Notes under the pieces: model-generated
What the model was told of the DNA's origin: nothing
What the model saw: the letters and a program-made list of their open reading frames with translations, nothing else
Database searches by the model: none
NCBI RefSeq assembly: GCF_000325745.1
Contig: NC_019907.1
Coordinates: 62,001 to 126,000 of the forward strand
DNA length: 64,000 bases
Source: Liberibacter crescens BT-1
Lineage (GTDB): Bacteria > Pseudomonadota > Alphaproteobacteria > Rhizobiales > Rhizobiaceae
Direction: 5' to 3'
Made by a program: the position numbers and the translations under genes
In this document: piece by piece, positions 47,562 through 58,700 of the stretch
How the letters are laid out: every line of letters starts with the position of its first letter
Position numbering within the stretch: position 1 is the stretch's first letter

Positions 47562-48468
47562 TTACGATCTCCTTTTCTAGGAGACGTGTATAGAGTTGTT
47601 TACGAGGCATACCTGTAATTCGTGCTGCAGTGCTTGCAGCTTTTGCTTTTGACATCTTCTGGTATAATGAATATAAAAGCTTGTCTACCTCTTCTTCGTT
47701 TAATGGATTCGGTTGTTTATCAGGTGGGCCTACTACCAGAACAATTTCTCCTTTTATTTGAGTTTTTTCTTTATAAATGAGTTCGAGATTGGAGAGAGTA
47801 TGGCGTTGAAATTCTTCATATATTTTTGTCATTTCTCGACATACTGTTGCAAAGCGCTCCCCTCCTAATATTTCTGAACAATCTTTTAGGGTTTCTTTAA
47901 GACGGTGAGGGGCTTCAAATAGAATAAGTGTAGAAGGAATAGATGCCAGAGTTATTAATAGATCACGCTTTGCCTTGCGTTTAGCAGGTAAAAAGCCTGC
48001 AAAAAAGAAAGATTTGTTCGATAATCCAGAAGCTACTAATGCTGCTAAGGGTGCTGACGGTCCAGGAATAGGAATAATTCGATATCCTTTCTGTATAGCA
48101 AGATATACAAGATGATATCCAGGATCAGATATTAAAGGTGTTCCAGAATCTGAAACCAAAGCTATTGAAGCTTTTTCCTGTAAAGCATCAAGAAAATATT
48201 TTGCCATTTTATGAGAATTATGCTCATTATAAGTGTATAACTTAGCTTTTATACTATAACGATCCATAAGGATACTTGTTAAGCGAGTATCTTCACAGGC
48301 AACTATGTCAACGTTAGAAAGAACTTTTAATGCTCGTATTGTGATATCTTCTAGGTTTCCTATGGGCGTGGATATAACATAAAGACCTGATTCTAAAGGT
48401 TTTGAATCAATATTTTTATCTATCTGCAATAGATTTTTGTGATCAGGATTGATATTTTTTTGTTCCAT
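47548..48468 (-). CDS. rsmI: 16S rRNA 2'-O-methyltransferase RsmI
   Basis: RsmI methylates the ribose of C1402 in 16S rRNA. The 306-residue SPOUT-unrelated tetrapyrrole-methylase-fold protein has GLYVISTPIGNLEDITIRAL, VACEDTR, LVSDSGTPLISDPG and the ALVASGL segment. It is upstream of yraN on the same strand and overlaps it. Confidence 0.94.
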   Translation of the reverse strand: MEQKNINPDHKNLLQIDKNIDSKPLESGLYVISTPIGNLEDITIRALKVLSNVDIVACEDTRLTSILMDRYSIKAKLYTYNEHNSHKMAKYFLDALQEKASIALVSDSGTPLISDPGYHLVYLAIQKGYRIIPIPGPSAPLAALVASGLSNKSFFFAGFLPAKRKAKRDLLITLASIPSTLILFEAPHRLKETLKDCSEILGGERFATVCREMTKIYEEFQRHTLSNLELIYKEKTQIKGEIVLVVGPPDKQPNPLNEEEVDKLLYSLYQKMSKAKAASTAARITGMPRKQLYTRLLEKEIVNASS

Positions 48469-48621
48469 AATAACATTGTGTTAATTTTTATAATAATAAA
48501 CGAACATATCAAATTAAGTTAATCGTGTATATAATACTATAAAAGATCTAACTCTTTGAGTTCTTATAATAAAGAAAGTATGAGTTTGGAGTTCGTGTAT
48601 AATCTTGAAGGATAATATATA

Positions 48622-49773
<1,152 letters not shown>

Positions 49774-49995
49774 TCAGTAGATGCCTTTATATGGTTACTG
49801 AAGTTCGTTTATAAATAATTAAATTAAACGTTCGTTTTAAAATTAAATGAAATAGTGTTGCCTCTCTCTGGAGAAGCCTTAACAAAATTCTTGGAAAATT
49901 TTATTTATTAATTTTTTTTGAAGTTCCTTATTTGCATTTGAGAAAATATTGCTTTAATATTTTGTAGTAATAAATAAAATTAGGATAACATAAAT

Positions 49996-51111
49996 ATGAA
50001 GTTTAATAATTTTCTGGGCGTATTGTTTGTTTTTTTATTTTCGTTTTCTTATGGTGCATGTTCAGATATTGTTATAGGGGTTATAACTCCAATTACTGGT
50101 CCTTTAGCAATTTATGGAGAGCAGGTTAGAAATGGAGTGCAAGAGGCTGTTTTAGATATTAATAATAAGGGAGGGATTCTTGGAAACAAGGTCATTATAA
50201 AAAATGTAGATGATGCTGGTGAGCCAAAGCAAGGAGTATCAGCAGCAAATCAGCTTATTAGTGAAGGAGTCCAGTTTGTTATAGGCCCTGTTATTTCAGC
50301 AGTATCGTTCCCTGTTTCAAATATTTTGAATGATAGTGGTGTCTTAATGATTACACCTACTGCAAGTGCTGTAGATTTAACTACGCGTGGCTTAAAAAAT
50401 GTTTTAAGAACTTGCCAGCGAGATGATGAGCAAGGAAAATCTGCTGCAAAATATGTTCTTTCTCATTTTAAAAATTCTAAAATTGCCATTATTCACGATA
50501 AAACTGTTTATGGAAAAGGTCTTGCTGATATTTTTAAGAAGACTCTAAATGAATCTGGAGTCAAGGAACAGTTGTATGATTCAATTAATCCTGGTGAAAA
50601 GGATTTTTCTGTAATTATTTCTCATTTTAAAGAAGCCAATATAGATGTTTTATATTTTGGTGGTTATCCGGCTGAAGCTGGTATTATTCTAAGGCAATTT
50701 GTTGATAAAGATAAACATCCGGTTTTTATAGGGCCAGACTCTCTTTTGAGTAGTGAATTATGGACAATCGCTCGTGATAATTCTGAAGGTGTTCTTTTTA
50801 CTAATAAAGTAAATTTTAAGGATAATCCTGCTTATGCTGATATTATTAACAATTTTAAATCTCGAGGTATACCTTTAGAGCCTTTTACATTTAATTCATA
50901 TGCTGCTGTTCAGGTCCTTGAAGCAGGTATTAAAAAAGTAGGGATTGATAAGGGAGTGGATGCTATTTCTGATGCTATTAAGCATTTTGGGCCTATTGAT
51001 ACAATTATAGGTACAATAGTCTATAAGGAAACAGGAGATATTGTATCGCAAGGATATTCAATGTATACATGGAAAAAGGGAAAAATACTTGATTTAGGGA
51101 AAATATCATAA
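49996..51111 (+). CDS. livK: Branched-chain amino-acid ABC substrate-binding protein, copy 1
   Basis: A periplasmic type I solute-binding protein (Peripla_BP_6 family), 371 residues. It has a Sec signal peptide (MKFNNFLGVLFVFLFSFSYG) and the LivJ/K pattern (IGVITPITGPLAIYGEQ, GGILGNKV, MITPTASA, VYGKGLADIF). It normally delivers Leu/Ile/Val or a related ligand to LivHMGF, none of which is nearby. It differs from copy 2 at 27 residues, clustered at the N-lobe cleft, residues 140-150 and 230-300. A hairpin terminator follows directly. Confidence 0.92.
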   Translation: MKFNNFLGVLFVFLFSFSYGACSDIVIGVITPITGPLAIYGEQVRNGVQEAVLDINNKGGILGNKVIIKNVDDAGEPKQGVSAANQLISEGVQFVIGPVISAVSFPVSNILNDSGVLMITPTASAVDLTTRGLKNVLRTCQRDDEQGKSAAKYVLSHFKNSKIAIIHDKTVYGKGLADIFKKTLNESGVKEQLYDSINPGEKDFSVIISHFKEANIDVLYFGGYPAEAGIILRQFVDKDKHPVFIGPDSLLSSELWTIARDNSEGVLFTNKVNFKDNPAYADIINNFKSRGIPLEPFTFNSYAAVQVLEAGIKKVGIDKGVDAISDAIKHFGPIDTIIGTIVYKETGDIVSQGYSMYTWKKGKILDLGKIS

Positions 51112-51120
51112 AGTGGGGGG

Positions 51121-51162
51121 AATGGTATTTTTATCTAAAATAAAAATACCATTTTCTTTTTG
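51121..51162 (+). terminator. Intrinsic terminator of livK copy 1
   Basis: A perfect 14-bp AT-rich stem (AATGGTATTTTTAT, 51121-51134, with ATAAAAATACCATT, 51140-51153) around a 5-base loop, followed by a T-rich tail. It lies 10 bases after the stop. Confidence 0.8.
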
Positions 51163-51258
51163 AATATTTTTGATTTTTTCCATTGAATCTTCTCTTGATA
51201 TAATGCGCTTGTATCTCGTATAATGTTTTTATTAAAACTATAATCACTGGAATGATTC

Positions 51259-51665
51259 ATGGAATATGTTTCAACTCGTGGGGAAGCTCCTTCTCTTGAT
51301 TTCAGTAATGTAATACTTAAAGGCTTGGCAGAAGACGGTGTCTTTAGATGCTTCAAAAATGGCCTGTCTTTTCAAAGAAAGAAATTAGAGCTCTTCAAGG
51401 CTTAAGTTATCAGGAAATAGCATTTTTTGTACTTGAAGCCTTTATTGATGGTGAAATTACATCTGAAAAACTTCAAATGATCATCCAAGAGTCTTATAGA
51501 AATTTTCGGCATAAGACAATTACTCCACTTTTACAGATAGATGCAAATAGTTTTGTACTTGAGTTGTTCCATGGACCAACTTTAGCTTTTAAAGATATTG
51601 CTATACAGCTTTTGTCTCGTATTATGAATTATATACTTCAGGATGTAAATCAATATTGCATTTAG
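51259..51665 (+). pseudogene. thrC: thrC 5' fragment (frameshifted, truncated)
   Basis: A copy of the first third of threonine synthase left by the tandem duplication. It starts at ATG 51259 (MEYVSTRGEAPSLDF) and loses one G near 51340 (GGTGTC against GGTGGTC in the full gene), which shifts the frame. It then continues as QKWPVFSKKEIRALQGLSY and stops at the duplication junction after NQYCI. The PLP-lysine region (LAFKD) is present but the rest of the enzyme is missing, so it cannot be functional. Translation could also start at ATG 51348. Confidence 0.9.
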
Positions 51666-51719
51666 AAAATATTGATTTACTATTTTGTAGTAATAAATAC
51701 AATTTAGGATAACATAAAT

Positions 51720-52835
51720 ATGAAGTTTAATAATTTTCTGGGCGTGTTGTTTGTTTTTTTATTTTCGTTTTCTTATGGTGCATGTTCGGATATTGTTATA
51801 GGGGTTATATCTCCAATTACTGGTCCTTTAGCAATTTATGGAGAGCAGGTTATAAATGGCGTGCAAGGTGCTGTTTTAGATATTAATAATAAGGGAGGGA
51901 TTCTTGGAACCAAGGTCATTATAAAAAATGTAGATGATGCTGGTGAGCCAAAGCAAGGAGTATCAGCAGCAAATCATCTTATTAGTGAAGGAGTCCAGTT
52001 TGTTATAGGCCCTTTTATTTCAGCAGTATCGTTCCCTGTTTCAAATATTTTGAATGATAGTGGTGTCTTAATGATTACACCTACTGCAAGTGCTGTAGAT
52101 TTAACTACGCGTGGCTTAAAAAATGTTTTAAGAACTTGCCCACCAGATGATGAGCAAGGAGAATCTGCTGCAAAATATGTTCTTTCTCATTTTAAAAATT
52201 CTAAAATTGCCATTATTCACGATAAAACTGTTTATGGAAAAGGTCTTGCTGATATTTTTAAGAAGACTCTAAATGAATCTGGAGTCAAGGAACAGTTGTA
52301 TGATTCAATTAATCCTGGTGAAAAGGATTTTTCTGTAATTATTTCTCATTTTAAAGAAGCCAATATAGATGTTTTATATTTTGGTGGTTATCCGGCTGAA
52401 GCTGGTCTTATTCTAAGGCAATTTGTTGATAAAGATAAACATCCGGTTTTTATAGGGTCAGAACCTCTTTCGAGTAGTGAATTATGGACAATCGCTCGTG
52501 ATAATGCTGAAGGTGTTCTTTTTACTGGTACATTAAATTTTAAGGATAATCCTGCTTATGCTGGTGTTATTAACAATTTTAAATCTCGAGGTGTGCCTCT
52601 AGAGCCTGTTACATTTAATGCATATGCTGCTGTTCAGGTCCTTGAAGCAGGTATTAAAAAAGTAGGGATTGATAAGGGAGTGGATGCTGTTTCTGATGCT
52701 ATTAAGCATTTTGGGCCTATTGATACAATTATAGGTACAATAGTCTATAAGGAAACAGGAGATATTGTATCGCAAAGATATTCAATGTATACATGGAAAA
52801 AGGGAACAATAGTTGATTTAGGAAAAATATCATGA
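51720..52835 (+). CDS. livK: Branched-chain amino-acid ABC substrate-binding protein, copy 2
   Basis: A full-length paralogue of the protein at 49996, also 371 residues with the same signal peptide. Changes include ITP to ISP and VRN to VIN near the N-lobe, FIGPDSLLS to FIGSEPLSS, FTNKVN to FTGTLN, YADI to YAGV and TFNS to TFNA. Nearly all nucleotide differences change the amino acid; I count 27 changed residues against about five silent codons. Distinct ligand range is a plausible inference. It precedes the intact thrC and is followed by its own terminator. Confidence 0.92.
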   Translation: MKFNNFLGVLFVFLFSFSYGACSDIVIGVISPITGPLAIYGEQVINGVQGAVLDINNKGGILGTKVIIKNVDDAGEPKQGVSAANHLISEGVQFVIGPFISAVSFPVSNILNDSGVLMITPTASAVDLTTRGLKNVLRTCPPDDEQGESAAKYVLSHFKNSKIAIIHDKTVYGKGLADIFKKTLNESGVKEQLYDSINPGEKDFSVIISHFKEANIDVLYFGGYPAEAGLILRQFVDKDKHPVFIGSEPLSSSELWTIARDNAEGVLFTGTLNFKDNPAYAGVINNFKSRGVPLEPVTFNAYAAVQVLEAGIKKVGIDKGVDAVSDAIKHFGPIDTIIGTIVYKETGDIVSQRYSMYTWKKGTIVDLGKIS

Positions 52836-52843
52836 AGTGGAGA

Positions 52844-52882
52844 ATGGTATTTTTATCTTAGATCAAAATACCATGTTCTTTT
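52844..52882 (+). terminator. Intrinsic terminator of livK copy 2
   Basis: ATGGTATTTT (52844-52853) pairs with AAAATACCAT (52865-52874) around an 11-base loop, followed by GTTCTTTTT. It is the eroded counterpart of the terminator at 51121. Confidence 0.7.
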
Positions 52883-52980
52883 TAAATATTTTTGATTTTT
52901 CCCATTGAATCTTCTCTTGATATAGTGCGCTTGTATCTCGTATAATGTTTTTATTAAAACTATAATCACTGGAATGATTG

Positions 52981-54384
52981 ATGGAATATGTTTCAACTCG
53001 TGGGAAAGCTCCTTCTCTTGATTTAAGTAATGTAATACTCAAAGGCTTGGCAGAAGACGGTGGTCTTTATATGCCTCAGAAATGGCCTGTCTTTTCAAAG
53101 AAAGAAATTAGAGCTCTTCAAGGCTTAAGTTATCAGGAAATAGCATTTTTTGTACTTGAAGCCTTTATTGATGGTGAAATTGCATCTGAAAAACTTCAAA
53201 TGATCATCCAAGAGTCTTATAGAAATTTTCGGCATAAGACAATTACTCCACTTTTACAGATAGGTGCAAATAGTTTTGTCCTTGAGTTGTTCCATGGACC
53301 AACTTTAGCTTTTAAAGATATTGCTATGCAGCTTTTGTCTCGTATTATGAATTATATACTTGAGGATATAAATCAATATATTACAGTAGTAGGGGCTACT
53401 TCTGGAGATACAGGGGCGGCAGCAGTTGAAGCATTTGCAGAAAATAAAAGAGTTGAGGTTTTTATTTTATTCCCTAAAGACAAGATTTCTTTGGTCCAGC
53501 AAAGGCAGATGACAACTTCAAAAGCACGTAATGTGCATGTTATTGCTATAGATGGAAATTTTGATGATTGTCAACGATTAGTGAAAGAAATGTTTTCTGA
53601 TATTTCGTTTAGGGAGGCAGTAAATTTATCAGGAATAAATTCAATTAATTGGGCACGTATCTTAGCTCAAATGGTTTATTATTTTGCTGCTGCTGTTGCT
53701 CTTGGTGCCCCTGATCGAAATGTATCGTTTAGTGTTCCAACTGGAAATTTTGGAGATATTTTCGCGGGTTATTCAGCAAAACGCATGGGACTGACAATTG
53801 AAAATCTTATCTTGGCAACAAATAATAATGATATTCTTGTTAGAACACTTGAAACAGGTTTATATAAGACAACTCAAGTCAAACCCACAATCTCTCCTTC
53901 AATGGATATACAAGTTTCTTCTAATTTTGAAAGGTTATTGTTTGAAGCGAGTAATAGAGATGTTCTTTTGGTAAATAACGCCATGATATCTCTTCAAAAA
54001 AATGGATTTTTTAAATTATCTTCTGATCTGTTAGACAACATAAAGCGTGATTTTTATGCTAAAAGTGCATCTGAAGATGATACAAATGAGGCAATTCGTT
54101 CTACTTTAGAATATTCTGGATATCTTATTGACCCACATACGGCTACCGCGATTTATGCGGCGTCTGAATATCAGAATAGTTCAGTTCCTTTGGTGACTCT
54201 TGCTACAGCGCATCCATCAAAATTTCCTGCTGCAGTAGAAGCTGCTGCAGGCATCAAGCCAAGGCTTCCTGTATGGTTAGAAGATCTTATGGAAAGGAAA
54301 GAGAATTTTGAGATTCTTAATAATGATATTATAGCAATCAAAGAGCTTATTTATTCTTATAAATTAAAAGAGAGATTATTATGA
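52981..54384 (+). CDS. thrC: Threonine synthase
   Basis: A PLP enzyme converting O-phosphohomoserine to threonine. The ATG at 52981 gives 467 residues; a TTG three bases earlier is possible. The PLP lysine is Lys112 in HGPTLAFKDIAMQLL; VVGATSGDTGAAAVEAF is the phosphate-binding loop, and FSVPTGNFGDIFAGY is also conserved. Its stop overlaps the M16 protease start by 4 bases (ATGA), the order found in rhizobia. Confidence 0.96.
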   Translation: MEYVSTRGKAPSLDLSNVILKGLAEDGGLYMPQKWPVFSKKEIRALQGLSYQEIAFFVLEAFIDGEIASEKLQMIIQESYRNFRHKTITPLLQIGANSFVLELFHGPTLAFKDIAMQLLSRIMNYILEDINQYITVVGATSGDTGAAAVEAFAENKRVEVFILFPKDKISLVQQRQMTTSKARNVHVIAIDGNFDDCQRLVKEMFSDISFREAVNLSGINSINWARILAQMVYYFAAAVALGAPDRNVSFSVPTGNFGDIFAGYSAKRMGLTIENLILATNNNDILVRTLETGLYKTTQVKPTISPSMDIQVSSNFERLLFEASNRDVLLVNNAMISLQKNGFFKLSSDLLDNIKRDFYAKSASEDDTNEAIRSTLEYSGYLIDPHTATAIYAASEYQNSSVPLVTLATAHPSKFPAAVEAAAGIKPRLPVWLEDLMERKENFEILNNDIIAIKELIYSYKLKERLL

Positions 54385-55661
54385 CTGTTAAAATTAGCAA
54401 AGATCCTTCTGGGTTGACTATTATAAGCGAAATGCTTCCTCATGTTGAAGGATTATCTATTGGCGTATACATTAAATCTGGATCTCGTGACGAAACACAA
54501 GAGGAACACGGGATAGCTCATTTTCTTGAGCATATGTTATTTAAAGGAACTTCTCGTCGCAGTGCAAAGAAAATCGGAGAAGAAATTGAGAGTGTGGGAG
54601 GGTATATTAATGCATATACTTCTAAAGAAGTTACCGCTTATACTATTAACATTTTAAAAGATGATATCTCTTTAGCTGTTGATATACTTGGAGATATGTT
54701 AAGTAATTCTTTACTTGATCCTGATCACATAAACCATGAAAAAGATGTTATTTTAGAAGAAATTGGTGAGACAGCAGATGATCCTTGGAGTGTTGTTTAT
54801 CGTAAATTCTCAGAGGTAGCATGGCGTAATCAGGTTATTGGGCGATCAGTTTTAGGAACAAAAGAAAGTATTTTATCTTTCACATCAGATAAGATACGCG
54901 CTTATATGTCACGTAATTATGTAGCAGACCGTATATTTATAGTCGCTGTTGGAGGAGTTGATCATAATTTTCTTGTGAAGAAAGTAGAAGAATGTTTTAA
55001 TATTAAGTCTAGTTCTACGATTGTACGCAATCTGGTTCCATCTTATTATGTAGGTGGAACAGAAATTTTAAGCCGTGATCTTTCAGAAGTTCATGTAATG
55101 ATAGGTTTTCTAGGCTGTGCTTATCAATCTTCTGATTTTTATTCATCCTTAATTTTGGATAATATTCTTGGTGGTGGAGGTATGTCTTCGCGTTTATATC
55201 AAGAAATTCGTGAACGGCGTAGTTTATGTTATTCGATCTTATCAACTCATGAAGCTTTTTCTGATAATGGTATTTTTTATGTTAGTGCGGCTACCAAAAA
55301 AGAAAATCTTTCAGAGTTGATGTTTTCAATCTTTGAGGAATTATATCGTATATGCCAATCAGTAGGAGAAGAAGAAATTTCTAGGGCTTGTGCACAAATT
55401 CGTGCCCGATTAATCATGGGAGGAGAAAACCCTTCTACTCGTGCAGAAGAAATTGCTGAACAGATAATGTTTTATGGGAATCTTATTCAGAGACAAAAAA
55501 TTATAGAGAAATTATCGTGTATTACTTGTAAAGATATAACTGATTTAGCGAGTCGCTTTTTTTGGGATAAAAATCCAACTATTTCGGCTTTGGGACCTAT
55601 AGAAACCTTGCCTTTGACTGACCATCTCACAAAAAAGATTTCATCTTCAAAGACAAAATAA
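54381..55661 (+). CDS. M16-family zinc peptidase (processing-peptidase-like)
   Basis: A pitrilysin-type metalloprotease of 426 residues. The inverted zinc motif HFLEH is at residues 47-51, with the distal Glu in DVILEEIGET. The second half carries the substrate-binding region (GGGMSSRLYQEIRERRSLCYSI). It resembles the mitochondrial processing peptidase beta subunit, as is common in alphaproteobacteria. It is translationally coupled to thrC. The substrate is unknown. Confidence 0.92.
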   Translation: MTVKISKDPSGLTIISEMLPHVEGLSIGVYIKSGSRDETQEEHGIAHFLEHMLFKGTSRRSAKKIGEEIESVGGYINAYTSKEVTAYTINILKDDISLAVDILGDMLSNSLLDPDHINHEKDVILEEIGETADDPWSVVYRKFSEVAWRNQVIGRSVLGTKESILSFTSDKIRAYMSRNYVADRIFIVAVGGVDHNFLVKKVEECFNIKSSSTIVRNLVPSYYVGGTEILSRDLSEVHVMIGFLGCAYQSSDFYSSLILDNILGGGGMSSRLYQEIRERRSLCYSILSTHEAFSDNGIFYVSAATKKENLSELMFSIFEELYRICQSVGEEEISRACAQIRARLIMGGENPSTRAEEIAEQIMFYGNLIQRQKIIEKLSCITCKDITDLASRFFWDKNPTISALGPIETLPLTDHLTKKISSSKTK

Positions 55662-55717
55662 GTTGTTTATTGATAATCGATAATTTATTCGTAATAGTTA
55701 TTATATGATAAGTATTT

Positions 55718-58700
55718 TTAATTTTTACTGTGTTTAACTAATTCATTAACGAATTTATTAGAAATTATACCATCCTCTTTTAAGTTTACTGATTTTTGAA
55801 AAGCTTTTATAGCGGAGATTGTCTTTGGACCATAGTTTCCATCTACGGAACCAACATTAAAGCCATTACGATTAAGAAGTTCTTGTATATTACGTGTTGT
55901 CATTTTTGTATCAATAGACGGCTTTATAGTATCGTCATACCTCCAAGAATTTGGTATAATTACACTATTCATATAAGGATTTGCTTCTTGTTGTTTCCAA
56001 GACTGAATTTTCAGAGAAGCTTTATGAAATTCTTCAGGAGATAGGATTTTAGATATTTCAATACATTTTGCTTCCGCCATTTTATTGCCATTTCTTGCTG
56101 CAATAGATAGCCATTTATACGCTTCTGTTATATCTTTTGGCAGGCCATTCCCATTCAAATAAAGTATACCTAAATTAAATTGACTATTTGTTACCCCAAA
56201 ATTTGCAGCTTTTAAAAGCCAAGGAATTCCTTCTTTATAATTAGGCGTTTTTTCAAAATTCAGAAATAGAGCTGCTAATTTATCCATTGCATTGATGTTG
56301 CCTTGATTTGCTGCCATCTTGTAATAGTAGTGAGCTTTTTCTAAATTACGTATAACACCTATTCCTTCTTCATAAAGATTACCGAGACGATATTGGGCAG
56401 GTGCAAAATTATACATAGCTGCTATTCTGTACCATTTAGCGGCTATGGCAGGATCAGCAGAAACAGTATTTCTTCCTTCGAGATAATGTGTAGCAATTTC
56501 AAAAAAAGCGACAGGTTCACCAGAACGAGCAGCTTTTAATAGAGCAAGAGGTTTAATAGTGTCGGGAACATTAATTTCAATAGATGAAAATTTGTTAGTG
56601 GATGGTTCCATCCTGATAGTGCTTGTTGCTACTTTAGTAGCAGGGATTTTTTCTATTTCTTCTTTTTTAACAATAACAGAATCTTTATTTAAATGATTAA
56701 AAGAAACTTTTTTTTCTTTAGGTTTTTGATCTATCTTTTGGGATAAGTTTTTGGTGGATTGTGGATTTAAAGTATCCTTATTGTTTTTAGCATAATTTAA
56801 TATAGGTGAAATTAGAAATGAAGATGTGATTAAAACTGCAATAAAAACTATGAATACAAACCAATGTTTTGATACGGTTTCTCTTAGAGTCCTATTATAT
56901 TTTGGGATAATAGGTTTATTTCCCTCTTTTTTTAGATATATTAAATCTTCCATGGAAGCAGCTAAAGCAGCACGTCGTGCAGCTGCAATATAATCTGTTC
57001 CATTAGATTCATGACGACCATTATTTTGAATTGATGATACCCGTTCTAATATTTTTTTTACACTAGGAATCTTTGTTTCTCCGGGTTCTAGAGGGTAGTC
57101 TTCTTCAGAATTATCAGAAAGAGTTAAAGAATTTATAGATGGTATGTTGTCCTCAATAAAGGACAGCTTATCTGAGGAAGAAAGCTCTTCCTCTCCTTTC
57201 TTAAAATTTTTATACAAACGTTTAATAGGATTTTCTTTTCTTTTCTCTTCTTTATCAGGTTCTATATTCAACTGTTCATGAGATTTCTTTAGGGAGGAGG
57301 AATTCATAGAAGATGAAATGGATTGGCTCTCTTCAAAGTAAGGAGTTTTTTGTGATTTAACAGTATTATGTTGTTTAGATTCAATTTTATCTAATTTTTT
57401 AGCAATTTGTTCAAGTGTATTATGAAGTTCTTGAAAAGAATTCTTATTATGTTTTTGGGGTTTTTCTTGTAATTTATTAGATTGATTAATGTCATCTTTA
57501 TCTGAAAAGTTTAGTTCTTTATTTTTTGCTTCGTAAGATTTAAATACTGCCTTTGCAGCTTGTTGAGCAGCTTCTATAACATATTGATCATTAGTAGTAA
57601 TATAATCTTCTAAAAGAGATACACGTTTATAGATTTCTTCTGAAGGATCTTTCGCTTGTGGATTGCTTTTTATATATTCTGATAAATTACAAATCTGATT
57701 TTCAAGGTTACGCAGTGCAACAGTATAATTTTGTGGTGCATGAGAAGCATTTTCTAGGTGTAAAGTAATTTCTTTAAGAGTTTTTTGTAAATTATTAAAG
57801 ACTTCTTGAGAAATATTCTTTGTAGGTTTTGTAATTTCATTTATATGGTGTACTAAATAATCTAGTTTATTAGATAAATCTTTATTAGTTGTATCTTGTT
57901 CAAGGGCATTAATTTTATTGGATATCTCAAGGAGGTATTGAGTCAGTTCTGAAAAAGATTCTGTCCTATATGATTTTTCGATAAGATTTGAAAATTCATC
58001 TAAACGTTCAGCTAATCTCAAAGTTGATTGTTCAGAAACTCCTAATTCCTTTATGCGAGCGTGGAGGACTTCAAGAAGTTGAGAGATTAGTTCAGTAGGG
58101 ACTTGACGCTTATTAAATTCATTCTGTAGTTTTTGAATTTGGTTATTTAACGCTTCTAGACGATTCTCAATTCTTTGAATGAGCTTTTGATTGTCCTGTC
58201 CTATAGTATGGTTATTCGTAGATATTGTTTGACTTATTTCAGAAAGACGTGAATCAATTCCTGAAAACTGTTCGAGTATAACTTCTCCATTTATAGGATG
58301 CAATAATTTAACAATCTGCTGAGTGGAAAGTAAAAGAGAATTCAGTTTTTTTTCTAGCGTCTTAACATCTGGATTTTCTTTTATTTCTCCAAGTTTGTAT
58401 TTTACTTCGTCCATCTGTTGAGTCAGAAAAGTAAGTTCTTGGTGTAAAATTTGCACATCCATTTTGGCAAGGTATTTTTGAATATCTTGCCAATAGGTTT
58501 CCATTTCACGGAGAGATTTTTCTTTAGCAAGACTATCTATTTTTAAACAAAATGCTTCGAATTCTTTATGGAGATTCTTGATAGTTGCATTAGGTGTAAC
58601 CTTGCATAGCCAATCAATACTTTCAACTAAACGCAGTATATCGCGATGAAACGAATCTAAAGAAGATTTTTGAATTATTATATTCTTATCTTGAGAATTT

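Larger units (their letters stand above)
49933..51656. repeat. Tandem duplication, copy 1 (livK + 5' thrC)
   Basis: This 1.72-kb block is repeated directly at 51657-53379. It begins at TTGCATTTGAGAAAATATTG upstream of livK copy 1 and ends inside thrC at AATCAATAT (51648-51656). There it joins directly to the TTGCATTT that begins copy 2. Only copy 2 runs into the rest of thrC, so the left block is the duplicated insertion with a truncated thrC. Confidence 0.92.
51657..53379. repeat. Tandem duplication, copy 2 (livK + 5' thrC)
   Basis: The direct repeat of 49933-51656. It contains livK copy 2 and the start of the intact thrC. A 245-base block (50438-50682 in copy 1, 52162-52406 in copy 2) is identical, while flanking parts differ. 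Confidence 0.92.

Noticed and set aside
49933-53379. Insertion sequence as cause of the livK duplication
   Set aside because: No transposase, terminal inverted repeats or target-site duplication at the junctions; it is a plain direct duplication.
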